A stretch of DNA of 64,000 bases from Clusia tigrina (Eukaryota; Arthropoda; Insecta; Diptera; Clusiidae). The translations under genes and the position numbers were made by a program. The notes under the pieces are model-generated. The model was given only the letters and a program-made list of their open reading frames with translations, did no database searches and was not told where the DNA came from. The stretch covers positions 72,521,879 to 72,585,878 of the forward strand of contig OV050032.1 of assembly GCA_920105625.2 (NCBI GenBank). Direction: 5' to 3'. This document shows, in pieces, positions 13,801 to 27,236 of this stretch. Every line of letters starts with the position of its first letter. Position 1 is the first letter of the stretch.

Positions 13801-16301
13801 CTACCCTTGAGTCCCAAATCAAACATTGATAAAACTTCAAATGGCAATAACTTGTATACGGTGCGTCATACACCTATCAAAGTTTGCAACAATCAAATGC
13901 TTGTAACTTTTTACTGAAGCGTCATAAAATCGTGAAATTTAGTGGCAATAAAGTACTCGAGCCTCTTGTCAATTAAAGTTATCGCTCATAGCTGTGCTAC
14001 GCTTGAGTTCCAAAACAAACATTGATAATAATTCAAATGACCCTAACTTCACCACGGTGCGTCCTACACCTATCAAAGTTTGCAACAATCAAATGCTTGT
14101 AACTTTTTACTGGAGCGTCATAAAATCTTGAAATTTTGTGACAATAAAGCCTTTTGTCAATGTAAGCTATCGCTCATAGCTCTGCTACACTTGAGTCCCA
14201 AATAAAACACTGATACAACTTCAAATAGCCCTAACTTTTATACAGTGCGTCCTACACCTATCAAAGTTTGCAACAATCAAATGCTTGTAGCTTTTTACTG
14301 AAGCGTCATAAAATCGTGAAATTTAGTGGCAATAAAGTACTCGAGCCTCTTGTCAATTAAAGTTATCGCTCAAAGCTGTGCTACCCTTGAGTCCCGAAAC
14401 AAACACTGATAATACTTCAAATGCCCCTAACTTCTATACGGTGCGTCCTACACATGTCAAAGTTTGATAGAATCAGATGCTTTTAACACCTTACTGAAGC
14501 GTCCTACACCTATCAAAGTTGCGACAATCAAATGCTTGTAACTTTTTACTGGAGCGTCATAAAATATTGAAATTTTGTGACAACCGTCCCATTGCCTCTT
14601 GTCAATTTAAGCTTTCGCTCATAGCTATGCTACCCTTGAGTCCCAAATCAAACATTGATAAAACTTCAAATGGTCCTAACTTCTATACGGTGCGTCCTAC
14701 ACCTATCAAAGTTTGATACAATCAAATGCTATTAACACTTTACTGGAGCGTCCTACACCTATCAAAGTTGCAACAATCAAATGCTTGTAACTTTTTACTG
14801 GAGCGTCATAAAATATTGAAATTTTGTGACAACCGTCCTCGTGCCTCTTGTCAATTTAAGCTTTCGCTCATAGCTATGCTACCCTTGAGTCGCAAATCAA
14901 ACATTGATAAAACTGCAAATGGCCCTAACTTCTATACGGTGCGTCCTACACCTATCAAAGTTTGATACAATCAAATGCTATTAATACTTTACTGGAGCGT
15001 CCTACACCTACCAAAGTTTGCAACAATCAAATGCTTGTAACTTTTTAATGGAGCGTCATAAAATCGTGAAATTTTGTGGCAATAAAGTACTCGAGCCTCT
15101 TGTCAATTAAAGTTATCGCTCATAGCTGTGCTACCCTTGAGTCCCGAAACAAACACTGATAATACTTCAAATGCCCCTAACTTCTATACGGTGCGTCCTA
15201 CACATGTCAAAGTTTGATAGAATCAAATGCTTTTAACACCTTACTGGAGCGTCCTACACCTATCAAAGTTGCAACAATCAAATGCTTGTAACTTTTTACT
15301 GGAGCGTCATAAAATATTGAATATTTGTGACAACCGTCCTATTGCCTCTTGTCAATTTAAGCTTTCGCTCATAGCTATGCTACCCTTGAGTCGCAAATCA
15401 AACATTGATAAAACTTCAAATGGCCGTAACTTCTATACGGTGCGTCCTACACCTATCAAAGTTTGATACAATCAAATGCTATTAATACTTTACTGGAGCG
15501 TCCTACACCTATCAAAGTTTGCAACAATCAAAAGCTTGTAGCTTTTTACTGGAGCGTCATAAAATCGTGAAGTTTTGTGGCAATAAAGTACTCGAGCCTC
15601 TTGTCAATTAAAGTTATCGCTCATAGCTGTGCTACGCTTGAGTCCCAAAATAAACACTGATAATAATTCAAATGGCCCTAACTTCTACACGGTGCGTCCT
15701 ACACCTATCAAAGTTTGCAACAATCAAATGCTTGTAACTTTTTACTGGAGCGTCATAAAATCGTGAAATTTTGTGGCAATAAAGTACTCGAGCCTCTTGT
15801 CAATTAAAGTTATCGCTCATAGCTTTGCTACGCTTGAGTCCCAAAACAAACACTGATAATAATTCAAATGGCCCTTACTTCTACACGGTGCGTCCTACAC
15901 CTATCAAAGTTTGCAACAATCAAATGCTTGTAACTTTTTACTGGAGCGTCATAAAATCTTGAAATTTTGTGGCAATAAAGTACTCGAGCCTCTTGTCAAT
16001 TAAAGTTATCGCTCATAGCTGTGCTACGCTTGAGTCCCAAAATTAACACTGATAATAATTCAAATGGCCCTAACTTCTACACGGTGCGTCCTACACCTAT
16101 CAAAGTTTGCAACAATCAAATGCTTGTAACTTTTTACTGGAGCGTCGTAAAATCGTGAAATTTTGTGGCAATAAAGTACTCGAGCCTCTTGTCAATTAAA
16201 GTTATCGCTCATAGCTGTGCTACGCTTGAGTCCCAAAACAAACACTGATAATAATTCAAATGGCCCTAACTTCTACACGGTGCGTCCTACACCTATCAAA
16301 G
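10851..16301 (+). repeat. Left-domain mixed satellite block with 1330-bp higher-order unit
   Basis: Long and short monomers are mixed. The block opens at ~10,874 with a monomer that has lost one 56-bp segment relative to its paralogues at ~2508 and ~24,922, changing the paralogue spacing from 13,992 to 14,048 bp. From 13,189 a 1330-bp unit of several monomers is present twice (13,189 and 14,519). From ~15.5 kb the array returns to short monomers. No gene is seen. Confidence 0.85.
13189..14518 (+). repeat. 1330-bp higher-order unit, left copy
   Basis: The landmark GTTGCGACAATC with its following long monomers recurs 1330 bp later at 14,519. The same unit occurs at 27,237, 28,567 and 29,897. 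The unit contains long monomers, a 188-bp-type monomer (AAAGCCTTTTGTCAATG), and short monomers with TTTTTACTGAAGCGTC. A single corresponding landmark at 22,350 shows the same neighbourhood with only one copy. Confidence 0.85.
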
Positions 16302-18019
16302 TTTGCAACAATCAAATGCTTGTAACTTTTTACTGGAGCGTCATAAAATCTTGAAATTTTGTGACAATAAATACTCGTGCCTCTTGTCAATTTAAGATTT
16401 CGCTCATAGCCATGCTACCCTTGAGTCCCAAATCAAACATTGATAAAACTTCAAATGGCCCTAACTTGTATACGGTGCGTCATACACCTATCAAAGTTTG
16501 CAACAATCAAATGCTTGTAACTTTTTACTGAAGCGTCATAAAATCGTGAAATTTAGTGGCAATAAAGTACTCGAGCCTCTTGTCAATTAAAGTTATCGCT
16601 CATAGCTGTGCTACGCTTGAGTTCCAAAACAAACGATGATAATAATTTAAATGACCCTAACTTCACCACGGTGCGTCCTACACCTATCAAAGTTTGCAAC
16701 AATCAAATGCTTGTAACTTTTTACTGGAGCGTCATAAAATCTTGAAATTTTGTGACAATAAAGCCTTTTGACAATGTAAGCTATCGCTCATAGCTCTGCT
16801 ACACTTGAGTCCCAAATAAAACACTGATACAACTTCAAATAGCCCTAACTTTTATACAGTGCGTCCTACACCTATCAAAGTTTGCAACAATCAAATGCTT
16901 GTAGCTTTTTACTGGAGCGTCATAAAATCGTGAAATTTTGTGGCAATAAAGTACTCGTGCCTCTTGTCAATTAAAGTTATCGCTCATAGCTGTGCTACCC
17001 TTGAGTCCCGAAACAAACACTGATAATACTTCAAATGCCCCTAACTTCTATACGGTGCGTCCTACACATGTCAAAGTTTGATAGAATCAGATGCTTTTAC
17101 CACCTTACTGGAGCGTCCTACACCTATCAAAGTTGCGACAATCAAATGCTTGTAACTTTTTACTGGAGCGTCATAAAATATTGAAATTTTGTGACAACCG
17201 TCCCATTGCCTCTTGTCAATTTAAGCTTTCGCTCATAGCTATGCTACCCTTGAGTCCCAAATCAAGCATTGATAAAACTTCAAATGGTCCTAACTTCTAT
17301 ACGGTGCGTCCTACACCTATCAAAGTTTGATACAGTCAAATGCTATTAACACTTTACTGGAGCGTCCTACACCTATCAAAGTTGCAACAATCAAATGCTT
17401 GTAACTTTTTACTGGAGCGTCATAAAATATTGAAATTTTGTGACAACCGTCCCATTGCCTCTTGTCAATTTAAGCTTTCGCTCATAGCTATGCTACCCTT
17501 GAGTCCCAAATCAAACATTGATAAAACTTCAAATGGCCCTAACTTGTATACGGTGCGTCATACACCTATCAAAGTTTGCAACAATCAAATGCTTGTAGCT
17601 TTTTACTGAAGCGTCATAAAATCGTGAAATTTAGTGGCAATAAAGTACTCGAGCCTCTTGTCAATTAAAGTTATCGCTCAAAGCTGTGCTACCCTTGAGT
17701 CCCGAAACAAACACTGATAATACTTCAAATGCCCCTAACTTCTATACGGTGCGTCCTACACATGTCAAAGTTTGATAGAATCAGATGCTTTTAACACCTT
17801 ACTGGAGCGTCCTACACCTATCAAAGTTGCAACAATCAAATGCTTGTAACTTTTTACTGGAGCGTCATAAAATATTGAATATTTGTGACAACCGTCCTAT
17901 TGCCTCTTGTCAATTTAAGCTTTCGCTCATAGCTATGCTACCCTTGAGTCGCAAATCAAACATTGATAAAACTTCAAATGGCCGTAACTTCTATACGGTG
18001 CGTCCTACACCTATCAAAG
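16302..18019 (+). repeat. 1718-bp tandem duplication, copy 1
   Basis: This segment is followed directly by a near-identical copy at offset 1718 bp. Shared private variants prove recent duplication: TTTAAGATTTCG at 16,391 and 18,109 (TTTAAGCTTTCG elsewhere), and ATCAAGCATTG at ~17,263 and ~18,981 (ATCAAACATTG elsewhere). The joint lies within ACCTATCAAAGTTTGC, the conserved part of the monomer, so its exact base cannot be fixed. Confidence 0.85.
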
Positions 18020-19737
18020 TTTGCAACAATCAAATGCTTGTAACTTTTTACTGGAGCGTCATAAAATCTTGAAATTTTGTGACAATAAATACTCGTGCCT
18101 CTTGTCAATTTAAGATTTCGCTCATAGCCATGCTACCCTTGAGTCCCAAATCAAACATTGATAAAACTTCAAATGGCCCTAACTTGTATACGGTGCGTCA
18201 TACACCTATCAAAGTTTGCAACAATCAAATGCTTGTAACTTTTTACTGAAGCGTCATAAAATCGTGAAATTTAGTGGCAATAAAGTACTCGAGCCTCTTG
18301 TCAATTAAAGTTATCGCTCATAGCTGTGCTACGCTTGAGTTCCAAAACAAACGATGATAATAATTTAAATGACCCTAACTTCACCACGGTGCGTCCTACA
18401 CCTATCAAAGTTTGCAACAATCAAATGCTTGTAACTTTTTACTGGAGCGTCATAAAATCTTGAAATTTTGTGACAATAAAGCCTTTTGACAATGTAAGCT
18501 ATCGCTCATAGCTCTGCTACACTTGAGTCCCAAATAAAACACTGATACAACTTCAAATAGCCCTAACTTTTATACAGTGCGTCCTACACCTATCAAAGTT
18601 TGCAACAATCAAATGCTTGTAGCTTTTTACTGGAGCGTCATAAAATCGTGAAATTTTGTGGCAATAAAGTACTCGTGCCTCTTGTCAATTAAAGTTATCG
18701 CTCATAGCTGTGCTACCCTTGAGTCCCGAAACAAACACTGATAATACTTCAAATGCCCCTAACTTCTATACGGTGCGTCCTACACATGTCAAAGTTTGAT
18801 AGAATCAGATGCTTTTACCACCTTACTGGAGCGTCCTACACCTATCAAAGTTGCGACAATCAAATGCTTGTAACTTTTTACTGGAGCGTCATAAAATATT
18901 GAAATTTTGTGACAACCGTCCCATTGCCTCTTGTCAATTTAAGCTTTCGCTCATAGCTATGCTACCCTTGAGTCCCAAATCAAGCATTGATAAAACTTCA
19001 AATGGTCCTAACTTCTATACGGTGCGTCCTACACCTATCAAAGTTTGATACAGTCAAATGCTATTAACACTTTACTGGAGCGTCCTACACCTATCAAAGT
19101 TGCAACAATCAAATGCTTGTAACTTTTTACTGGAGCGTCATAAAATATTGAAATTTTGTGACAACCGTCCCATTGCCTCTTGTCAATTTAAGCTTTCGCT
19201 CATAGCTATGCTACCCTTGAGTCCCAAATCAAACATTGATAAAACTTCAAATGGCCCTAACTTGTATACGGTGCGTCATACACCTATCAAAGTTTGCAAC
19301 AATCAAATGCTTGTAGCTTTTTACTGAAGCGTCATAAAATCGTGAAATTTAGTGGCAATAAAGTACTCGAGCCTCTTGTCAATTAAAGTTATCGCTCAAA
19401 GCTGTGCTACCCTTGAGTCCCGAAACAAACACTGATAATACTTCAAATGCCCCTAACTTCTATACGGTGCGTCCTACACATGTCAAAGTTTGATAGAATC
19501 AGATGCTTTTAACACCTTACTGGAGCGTCCTACACCTATCAAAGTTGCAACAATCAAATGCTTGTAACTTTTTACTGGAGCGTCATAAAATATTGAATAT
19601 TTGTGACAACCGTCCTATTGCCTCTTGTCAATTTAAGCTTTCGCTCATAGCTATGCTACCCTTGAGTCGCAAATCAAACATTGATAAAACTTCAAATGGC
19701 CGTAACTTCTATACGGTGCGTCCTACACCTATCAAAG
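18020..19737 (+). repeat. 1718-bp tandem duplication, copy 2
   Basis: This is the second copy of the preceding unit, with the same private variants. Similarity to copy 1 stops near 19,737, where the downstream sequence continues as CAAAGTTTGATACAATC while copy 1 runs into CAAAGTTTGCAACAATC. It contains long and short monomers only. Confidence 0.85.
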
Positions 19738-20829
19738 TTTGATACAATCAAATGCTATTAATACTTTACTGGAGCGTCCTACACCTATCAAAGTTTGCAA
19801 CAATCAAAAGCTTGTAGCTTTTTACTGGAGCGTCATAAAATCGTGAAGTTTTGTGGCAATAAAGTACTCGAGCCTCTTGTCAATTAAAGTTATCGCTAAT
19901 AGCTGTGCTACGCTTGAGTCCCAAAATAAACACTGATAATAATTCAAATGGCCCTAACTTCTACACGGTGCGTCCTACACCTATCAAAGTTTGCAACAAT
20001 CAAATGCTTGTAACTTTTTACTGGAGCGTCATAAAATCGTGAAATTTTGTGGCAATAAAGTACTCGAGCCTCTTGTCAATTAAAGTTATCGCTCATAGCT
20101 GTGCTACGCTTGAGTCCCAAAACAAACACTGATAATAATTCAAATGGCCCTTACTTCTACACGGTGCGTCCTACACCTATCAAAGTTTGCAACAATCAAA
20201 TGCTTGTAACTTTTTACTGGAGCGTCATAAAATCTTGAAATTTTGTGGCAATAAAGTACTCGAGCCTCTTGTCAATTAAAGTTATCGCTCATAGCTGTGC
20301 TACGCTTGAGTCCCAAAATTAACACTGATAATAATTCAAATGGCCCTAACTTCTACACGGTGCGTCCTACACCTATCAAAGTTTGCAACAATCAAATGCT
20401 TGTAACTTTTTACTGGAGCGTCGTAAAATCTTGAAATTTTGTGACAATAAAGCCTTTTGTCAATGTAAGCTATCGCTCATAGCTCTGCTACACTTGAGTC
20501 CCAAATAAAACACTGATACAACTTCAAATAGCCCTAACTTTTATACAGTGCGTCCTACACCTATCAAAGTTTGCAACAATCAAATGCTTGTAGCTTTTTA
20601 CTGAAGCGTCATAAAATCGTGAAATTTAGTGGCAATAAAGTACTCGAGCCTCTTGTCAATTAAAGTTATCGCTCAAAGCTGTGCTACCCTTGAGTCCCGA
20701 AACAAACACTGATAATACTTCAAATGCCCCTAACTTCTATACGGTGCGTCCTACACATGTCAAAGTTTGATAGAATCAGATGCTTTTAACACCTTACTGA
20801 AGCGTCCTACACCTATCAAAGTTGCGACA
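19302..20829 (+). repeat. 1528-bp tandem duplication, copy 1
   Basis: The private variant TCGCTAATAGC (TCGCTCATAGC elsewhere) at ~19,893 recurs at 21,421, 1528 bp away, and the flanking monomers match in order. The joint lies in CAATCAAATGCTTGTA. It overlaps the end of the 1718-bp duplication, so the two events are nested in time. Confidence 0.83.
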
Positions 20830-22357
20830 ATCAAATGCTTGTAGCTTTTTACTGAAGCGTCATAAAATCGTGAAATTTAGTGGCAATAAAGTACTCGAGC
20901 CTCTTGTCAATTAAAGTTATCGCTCAAAGCTGTGCTACCCTTGAGTCCCGAAACAAACACTGATAATACTTCAAATGCCCCTAACTTCTATACGGTGCGT
21001 CCTACACATGTCAAAGTTTGATAGAATCAGATGCTTTTAACACCTTACTGGAGCGTCCTACACCTATCAAAGTTGCAACAATCAAATGCTTGTAACTTTT
21101 TACTGGAGCGTCATAAAATATTGAATATTTGTGACAACCGTCCTATTGCCTCTTGTCAATTTAAGCTTTCGCTCATAGCTATGCTACCCTTGAGTCGCAA
21201 ATCAAACATTGATAAAACTTCAAATGGCCGTAACTTCTATACGGTGCGTCCTACACCTATCAAAGTTTGATACAATCAAATGCTATTAATACTTTACTGG
21301 AGCGTCCTACACCTATCAAAGTTTGCAACAATCAAAAGCTTGTAGCTTTTTACTGGAGCGTCATAAAATCGTGAAGTTTTGTGGCAATAAAGTACTCGAG
21401 CCTCTTGTCAATTAAAGTTATCGCTAATAGCTGTGCTACGCTTGAGTCCCAAAATAAACACTGATAATAATTCAAATGGCCCTAACTTCTACACGGTGCG
21501 TCCTACACCTATCAAAGTTTGCAACAATCAAATGCTTGTAACTTTTTACTGGAGCGTCATAAAATCGTGAAATTTTGTGGCAATAAAGTACTCGAGCCTC
21601 TTGTCAATTAAAGTTATCGCTCATAGCTTTGCTACGCTTGAGTCCCAAAACAAACACTGATAATAATTCAAATGGCCCTTACTTCTACACGGTGCGTCCT
21701 ACACCTATCAAAGTTTGCAACAATCAAATGCTTGTAACTTTTTACTGGAGCGTCATAAAATCTTGAAATTTTGTGGCAATAAAGTACTCGAGCCTCTTGT
21801 CAATTAAAGTTATCGCTCATAGCTGTGCTACGCTTGAGTCCCAAAATTAACACTGATAATAATTCAAATGGCCCTAACTTCTACACGGTGCGTCCTACAC
21901 CTATCAAAGTTTGCAACAATCAAATGCTTGTAACTTTTTACTGGAGCGTCGTAAAATCTTGAAATTTTGTGACAATAAAGCCTTTTGTCAATGTAAGCTA
22001 TCGCTCATAGCTCTGCTACACTTGAGTCCCAAATAAAACACTGATACAACTTCAAATAGCCCTAACTTTTATACAGTGCGTCCTACACCTATCAAAGTTT
22101 GCAACAATCAAATGCTTGTAGCTTTTTACTGAAGCGTCATAAAATCGTGAAATTTAGTGGCAATAAAGTACTCGAGCCTCTTGTCAATTAAAGTTATCGC
22201 TCAAAGCTGTGCTACCCTTGAGTCCCGAAACAAACACTGATAATACTTCAAATGCCCCTAACTTCTATACGGTGCGTCCTACACATGTCAAAGTTTGATA
22301 GAATCAGATGCTTTTAACACCTTACTGAAGCGTCCTACACCTATCAAAGTTGCGACA
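20830..22357 (+). repeat. 1528-bp tandem duplication, copy 2
   Basis: This is the second copy of the 1528-bp unit. Its left joint makes a hybrid monomer (GTTGCGACAATC followed by TGCTTGTAGC and TTTACTGAAGCG), joining a long-monomer start to a short-monomer end. No gene is seen. Confidence 0.83.
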
Positions 22358-25300
22358 ATCAAATGCTTGTAACTTTTTACTGGAGCGTCATAAAATATTG
22401 AAATTTTGTGACAACCGTCCCATTGCCTCTTGTCAATTTAAGCTTTCGCTCATAGCTATGCTACCCTTGAGTCCCAAATCAAACATTGATAAAACTTCAA
22501 ATGGTCCTAACTTCTATACGGTGCGTCCTACACCTATCAAAGTTTGATACAATCAAATGCTATTAACACTTTACTGGAGCGTCCTACACCTATCAAAGTT
22601 GCAACAATCAAATGCTTGTAACTTTTTACTGGAGCGTCATAAAATATTGAAATTTTGTGACAACCGTCCTCGTGCCTCTTGTCAATTTAAGCTTTCGCTC
22701 ATAGCTATGCTACCCTTGAGTCGCAAATCAAACATTGATAAAACTTCAAATGGCCCTAACTTCTATACGGTGCGTCCTACACCTATCAAAGTTTGATACA
22801 ATCAAATGCTATTAATACTTTACTGGAGCGTCCTATACCTATCAAAGTTTGCAACATTGAAATGCTTGTAACTTTTTAATGGAGCGTCATAAAATCGTGA
22901 AATTTTGTGGCAATAAAGTACTCGAGCCTCTTGTCAATTAAAGTTATCGCTCATAGCTGTGCTACCCTTGAGTCCCGAAACAAACACTGATAATACTTCA
23001 AATGCCCCTAACTTCTATACGGTGCGTCCTACACATGTCAAAGTTTGATAGAATCAAATGCTTTTAACACCTTACTGGAGCGTCCTACACCTATCAAAGT
23101 TGCAACAATCAAATGCTTGTAACTTTTTACTGGAGCGTCATAAAATATTGAATATTTGTGACAACCGTCCTATTGCCTCTTGTCAATTTAAGCTTTCGCT
23201 CATAGCTATGCTACCCTTGAGTCGCAAATCAAACATTGATAAAACTTCAAATGGCCGTAACTTCTATACGGTGCGTCCTACACCTATCAAAGTTTGATAC
23301 AATCAAATGCTATTAATACTTTAATGGAGCGTCCTACACCTATCAAAGTTTGCAACAATCAAAAGCTTGTAGCTTTTTACTGGAGCGTCATAAAATCGTG
23401 AAGTTTTGTGGCAATAAAGTACTCGAGCCTCTTGTCAATTAAAGTTATTGCTCATAGCTGTGCTACGCTTGAGTCCCAAAATAAACACTGATAATAATTC
23501 AAATGGCCCTAACTTCTACACGGTGCGTCCTACACCTATCAAAGTTTGCAACAATCAAATGCTTGTAACTTTTTACTGGAGCGTCATAAAATCGTGAAAT
23601 TTTGTGGCAATAAAGTACTCGAGCCTCTTGTCAATTAAAGTTATCGCTCATAGCTTTGCTACGCTTGAGTCCCAAAACAAACACTGATAATAATTCAAAT
23701 GGCCCTTACTTCTACACGGTGCGTCCTAAACCTATCAAAGTTTGCAACAATCAAATGCTTGTAACTTTTTACTGGAGCGTCATAAAATCTTGAAATTTTG
23801 TGGCAATAAAGTACTCGAGCCTCTTGTCAATTAAAGTTATCGCTCATAGCTGTGCTACGCTTGAGTCCCAAAATTAACACTGATAATAATTCAAATGGCC
23901 CTAACTTCTACACGGTGCGTCCTACACCTATCAAAGTTTGCAACAATCAAATGCTTGTAACTTTTTACTGGAGCGTCGTAAAATCGTGAAATTTTGTGGC
24001 AATAAAGTACTCGAGCCTCTTGTCAATTAAAGTTATCGCTCATAGCTGTGCTACGCTTGAGTCCCAAAACAAACACTGATAATAATTCAAATGGCCCTAA
24101 CTTCTACACGGTGCGTCCTACACCTATCAAAGTTTGCAACAATCAAATGCTTGTAACTTTTTACTGGAGCGTCATAAAATCTTGAAATTTTGTGACAATA
24201 AATACTCGTGCCTCTTGTCAATTTAAGATTTCGCTCATAGCCATGCTACCCTTGAGTCCCAAATCAAACATTGATAAAACTTCAAATGGCCCTAACTTGT
24301 ATACGGTGCGTCATACACCTATCAAAGTTTGCAACAATCAAATGCTTGTAACTTTTTACTGAAGCGTCATAAAATCGTGAAATTTAGTGGCAATAAAGTA
24401 CTCGAGCCTCTTGTCAATTAAAGTTATCGCTCATAGCTGTGCTACGCTTGAGTTCCAAAACAAACGATGATAATAATTTAAATGACCCTAACTTCACCAC
24501 GGTGCGTCCTACACCTATCAAAGTTTGCAACAATCAAATGCTTGTAACTTTTTACTGGAGCGTCATAAAATCTTGAAATTTTGTGACAATAAAGCCTTTT
24601 GACAATGTAAGCTATCGCTCATAGCTCTGCTACACTTGAGTCCCAAATAAAACACTGATACAACTTCAAATAGCCCTAACTTTTATACAGTGCGTCCTAC
24701 ACCTATCAAAGTTTGCAACAATCAAATGCTTGTAGCTTTTTACTGGAGCGTCATAAAATCGTGAAATTTTGTGGCAATAAAGTACTCGTGCCTCTTGTCA
24801 ATTAAAGTTATCGCTCATAGCTGTGCTACCCTTGAGTCCCGAAACAAACACTGATAATACTTCAAATGCCCCTAACTTCTATACGGTGCGTCCTACACAT
24901 GTCAAAGTTTGATAGAATCAGATGCTTTTACCACCTTACTGGAGCGTCCTACACCTATCAAAGTTGCGACAATCAAATGCTTGTAACTTTTTACTGGAGC
25001 GTCATAAAATATTGAAATTTTGTGACAACCGTCCCATTGCCTCTTGTCAATTTAAGCTTTCGCTCATAGCTATGCTACCCTTGAGTCCCAAATCAAACAT
25101 TGATAAAACTTCAAATGGTCCTAACTTCTATACGGTGCGTCCTACACCTATCAAAGTTTGATACAGTCAAATGCTATTAACACTTTACTGGAGCGTCCTA
25201 CACCTATCAAAGTTGCAACAATCAAATGCTTGTAACTTTTTACTGGAGCGTCATAAAATATTGAAATTTTGTGACAACCGTCCCATTGCCTCTTGTCAAT

Positions 25301-27236
25301 TTAAGCTTTCGCTCATAGCTATGCTACCCTTGAGTCCCAAATCAAACATTGATAAAACTTCAAATGGCCCTAACTTGTATACGGTGCGTCATACACCTAT
25401 CAAAGTTTGCAACAATCAAATGCTTGTAACTTTTTACTGAAGCGTCATAAAATCGTGAAATTTAGTGGCAATAAAGTACTCGAGCCTCTTGTCAATTAAA
25501 GTTATCGCTCATAGCTGTGCTACCCTTGAGTCCCGAAACAAACACTGATAATACTTCAAATGCCCCTAACTTCTATACGGTGCGTCCTACACATGTCAAA
25601 GTTTGATAGAATCAGATGCTTTTAACACCTTACTGGAGCGTCCTACACCTATCAAAGTTGCAACAATCAAATGCTTGTAACTTTTTACTGGAGCGTCATA
25701 AAATATTGAAATTTTGTGACAACCGTCCCATTGTCTCTTGTCAATTTAAGCTTTCGCTCATAGCTATGCTACCCTTGAGTCCCAAATCAAACATTGATAA
25801 AACTTCAAATGGTCCTAACTTCTATACGGTGCGTCCTACACCTATCAAAGTTTGATACACTCAAATGCTATTAACACTTTACTGGAGCGTCCTACACCTA
25901 TCAAAGTTGCAACAATCAAATGCTTGTAACTTTTTACTGGAGCGTCATAAAATATTGAAATTTTGTGACAACCGTCCTCGTGCCTCTTGTCAATTTAAGC
26001 TTTCGCTCATAGCTATGCTACCCTTGAGTCGCAAATCAAACATTGATAAAACTTCAAATGGCCCTAACTTCTATACGGTGCGTCCTACACCTATCAAAGT
26101 TTGATACAATTAAATGCTATTAATACTTTACTGGAGCGTCCTACACCTACCAAAGTTTGCAACAATCAAATGCTTGTAACTTTTTAATGGAGCGTCATAA
26201 AATCGTGAAATTTTGTGGCAATAAAGTACTCGAGCCTCTTGTCAATTAAAGTTATCGCTCATAGCTGTGCTACGCTTGAGTTCCAAAACAAACATTGATA
26301 ATAATTCAAATGACCCTAACTTCACCACGGTGCGTCCTACACCTATCAAAGTTTGCAACAATCAAATGCTTGTAACTTTTTACTGGAGCGTCATAAAATC
26401 TTGAAATTTTGTGACAATAAAGCCTTTTGTCAATGTAAGCTATCGCTCATAGCTCTGCTACACTTGAGTCCCAAATAAAACACTGATACAACTTCAAATA
26501 GCCCTAACTTTTATACAGTGCGTCCTACACCTATCAAAGTTTGCAACAATCAAATGCTTGTAGCTTTTTACTGGAGCGTCATAAAATCGTGAAATTTTGT
26601 GGCAATAAAGTACTCGTGCCTCTTGTCAATTAAAGTTATCGCTCATAGCTGTGCTACCCTTGAGTCCCGAAACAAACACTGATAATACTTCAAATGCCCC
26701 TAACTTCTATACGGTGCGTCCTACACATGTCAAAGTTTGATAGAATCAGATGCTTTTAACACCTTACTGGAGCGTCCTACACCTATCAAAGTTGCAACAA
26801 TCAAATGCTTGTAACTTTTTACTGGAGCGTCATAAAATATTGAAATTTTGTGACAACCGTCCCATTGCCTCTTGTCAATTTAAGCTTTCGCTCATAGCTA
26901 TGCTACCCTTGAGTCCCAAATCAAACATTGATAAAACTTCAAATGGCCCTAACTTGTATACGGTGCGTCATACACCTATCAAAGTTTGCAACAATCAAAT
27001 GCTTGTAACTTTTTACTGAAGCGTCATAAAATCGTGAAATTTAGTGGCAATAAAGTACTCGAGCCTCTTGTCAATTAAAGTTATCGCTCAAAGCTGTGCT
27101 ACCCTTGAGTCCCGAAACAAACACTGATAATACTTCAAATGCCCCTAACTTCTATACGGTGCGTCCTACACATGTCAAAGTTTGATAGAATCAGATGCTT
27201 TTAACACCTTACTGAAGCGTCCTACACCTATCAAAG
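22358..27236 (+). repeat. Left-domain satellite, segmental copy of earlier blocks
   Basis: Landmarks at 22,350, 22,557, 23,058, 24,922 and 25,171 lie exactly 7831 bp from counterparts at 14,519, 14,726, 15,227, 17,091 and 17,340. Landmarks at 24,922, 25,171, 25,616, 25,865 and 26,750 lie exactly 14,048 bp from 10,874, 11,123, 11,568, 11,817 and 12,702. The stretch is therefore a mosaic of two older parts of the array. It includes a short-monomer run at ~23.4-24.8 kb. No gene is seen. Confidence 0.85.
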
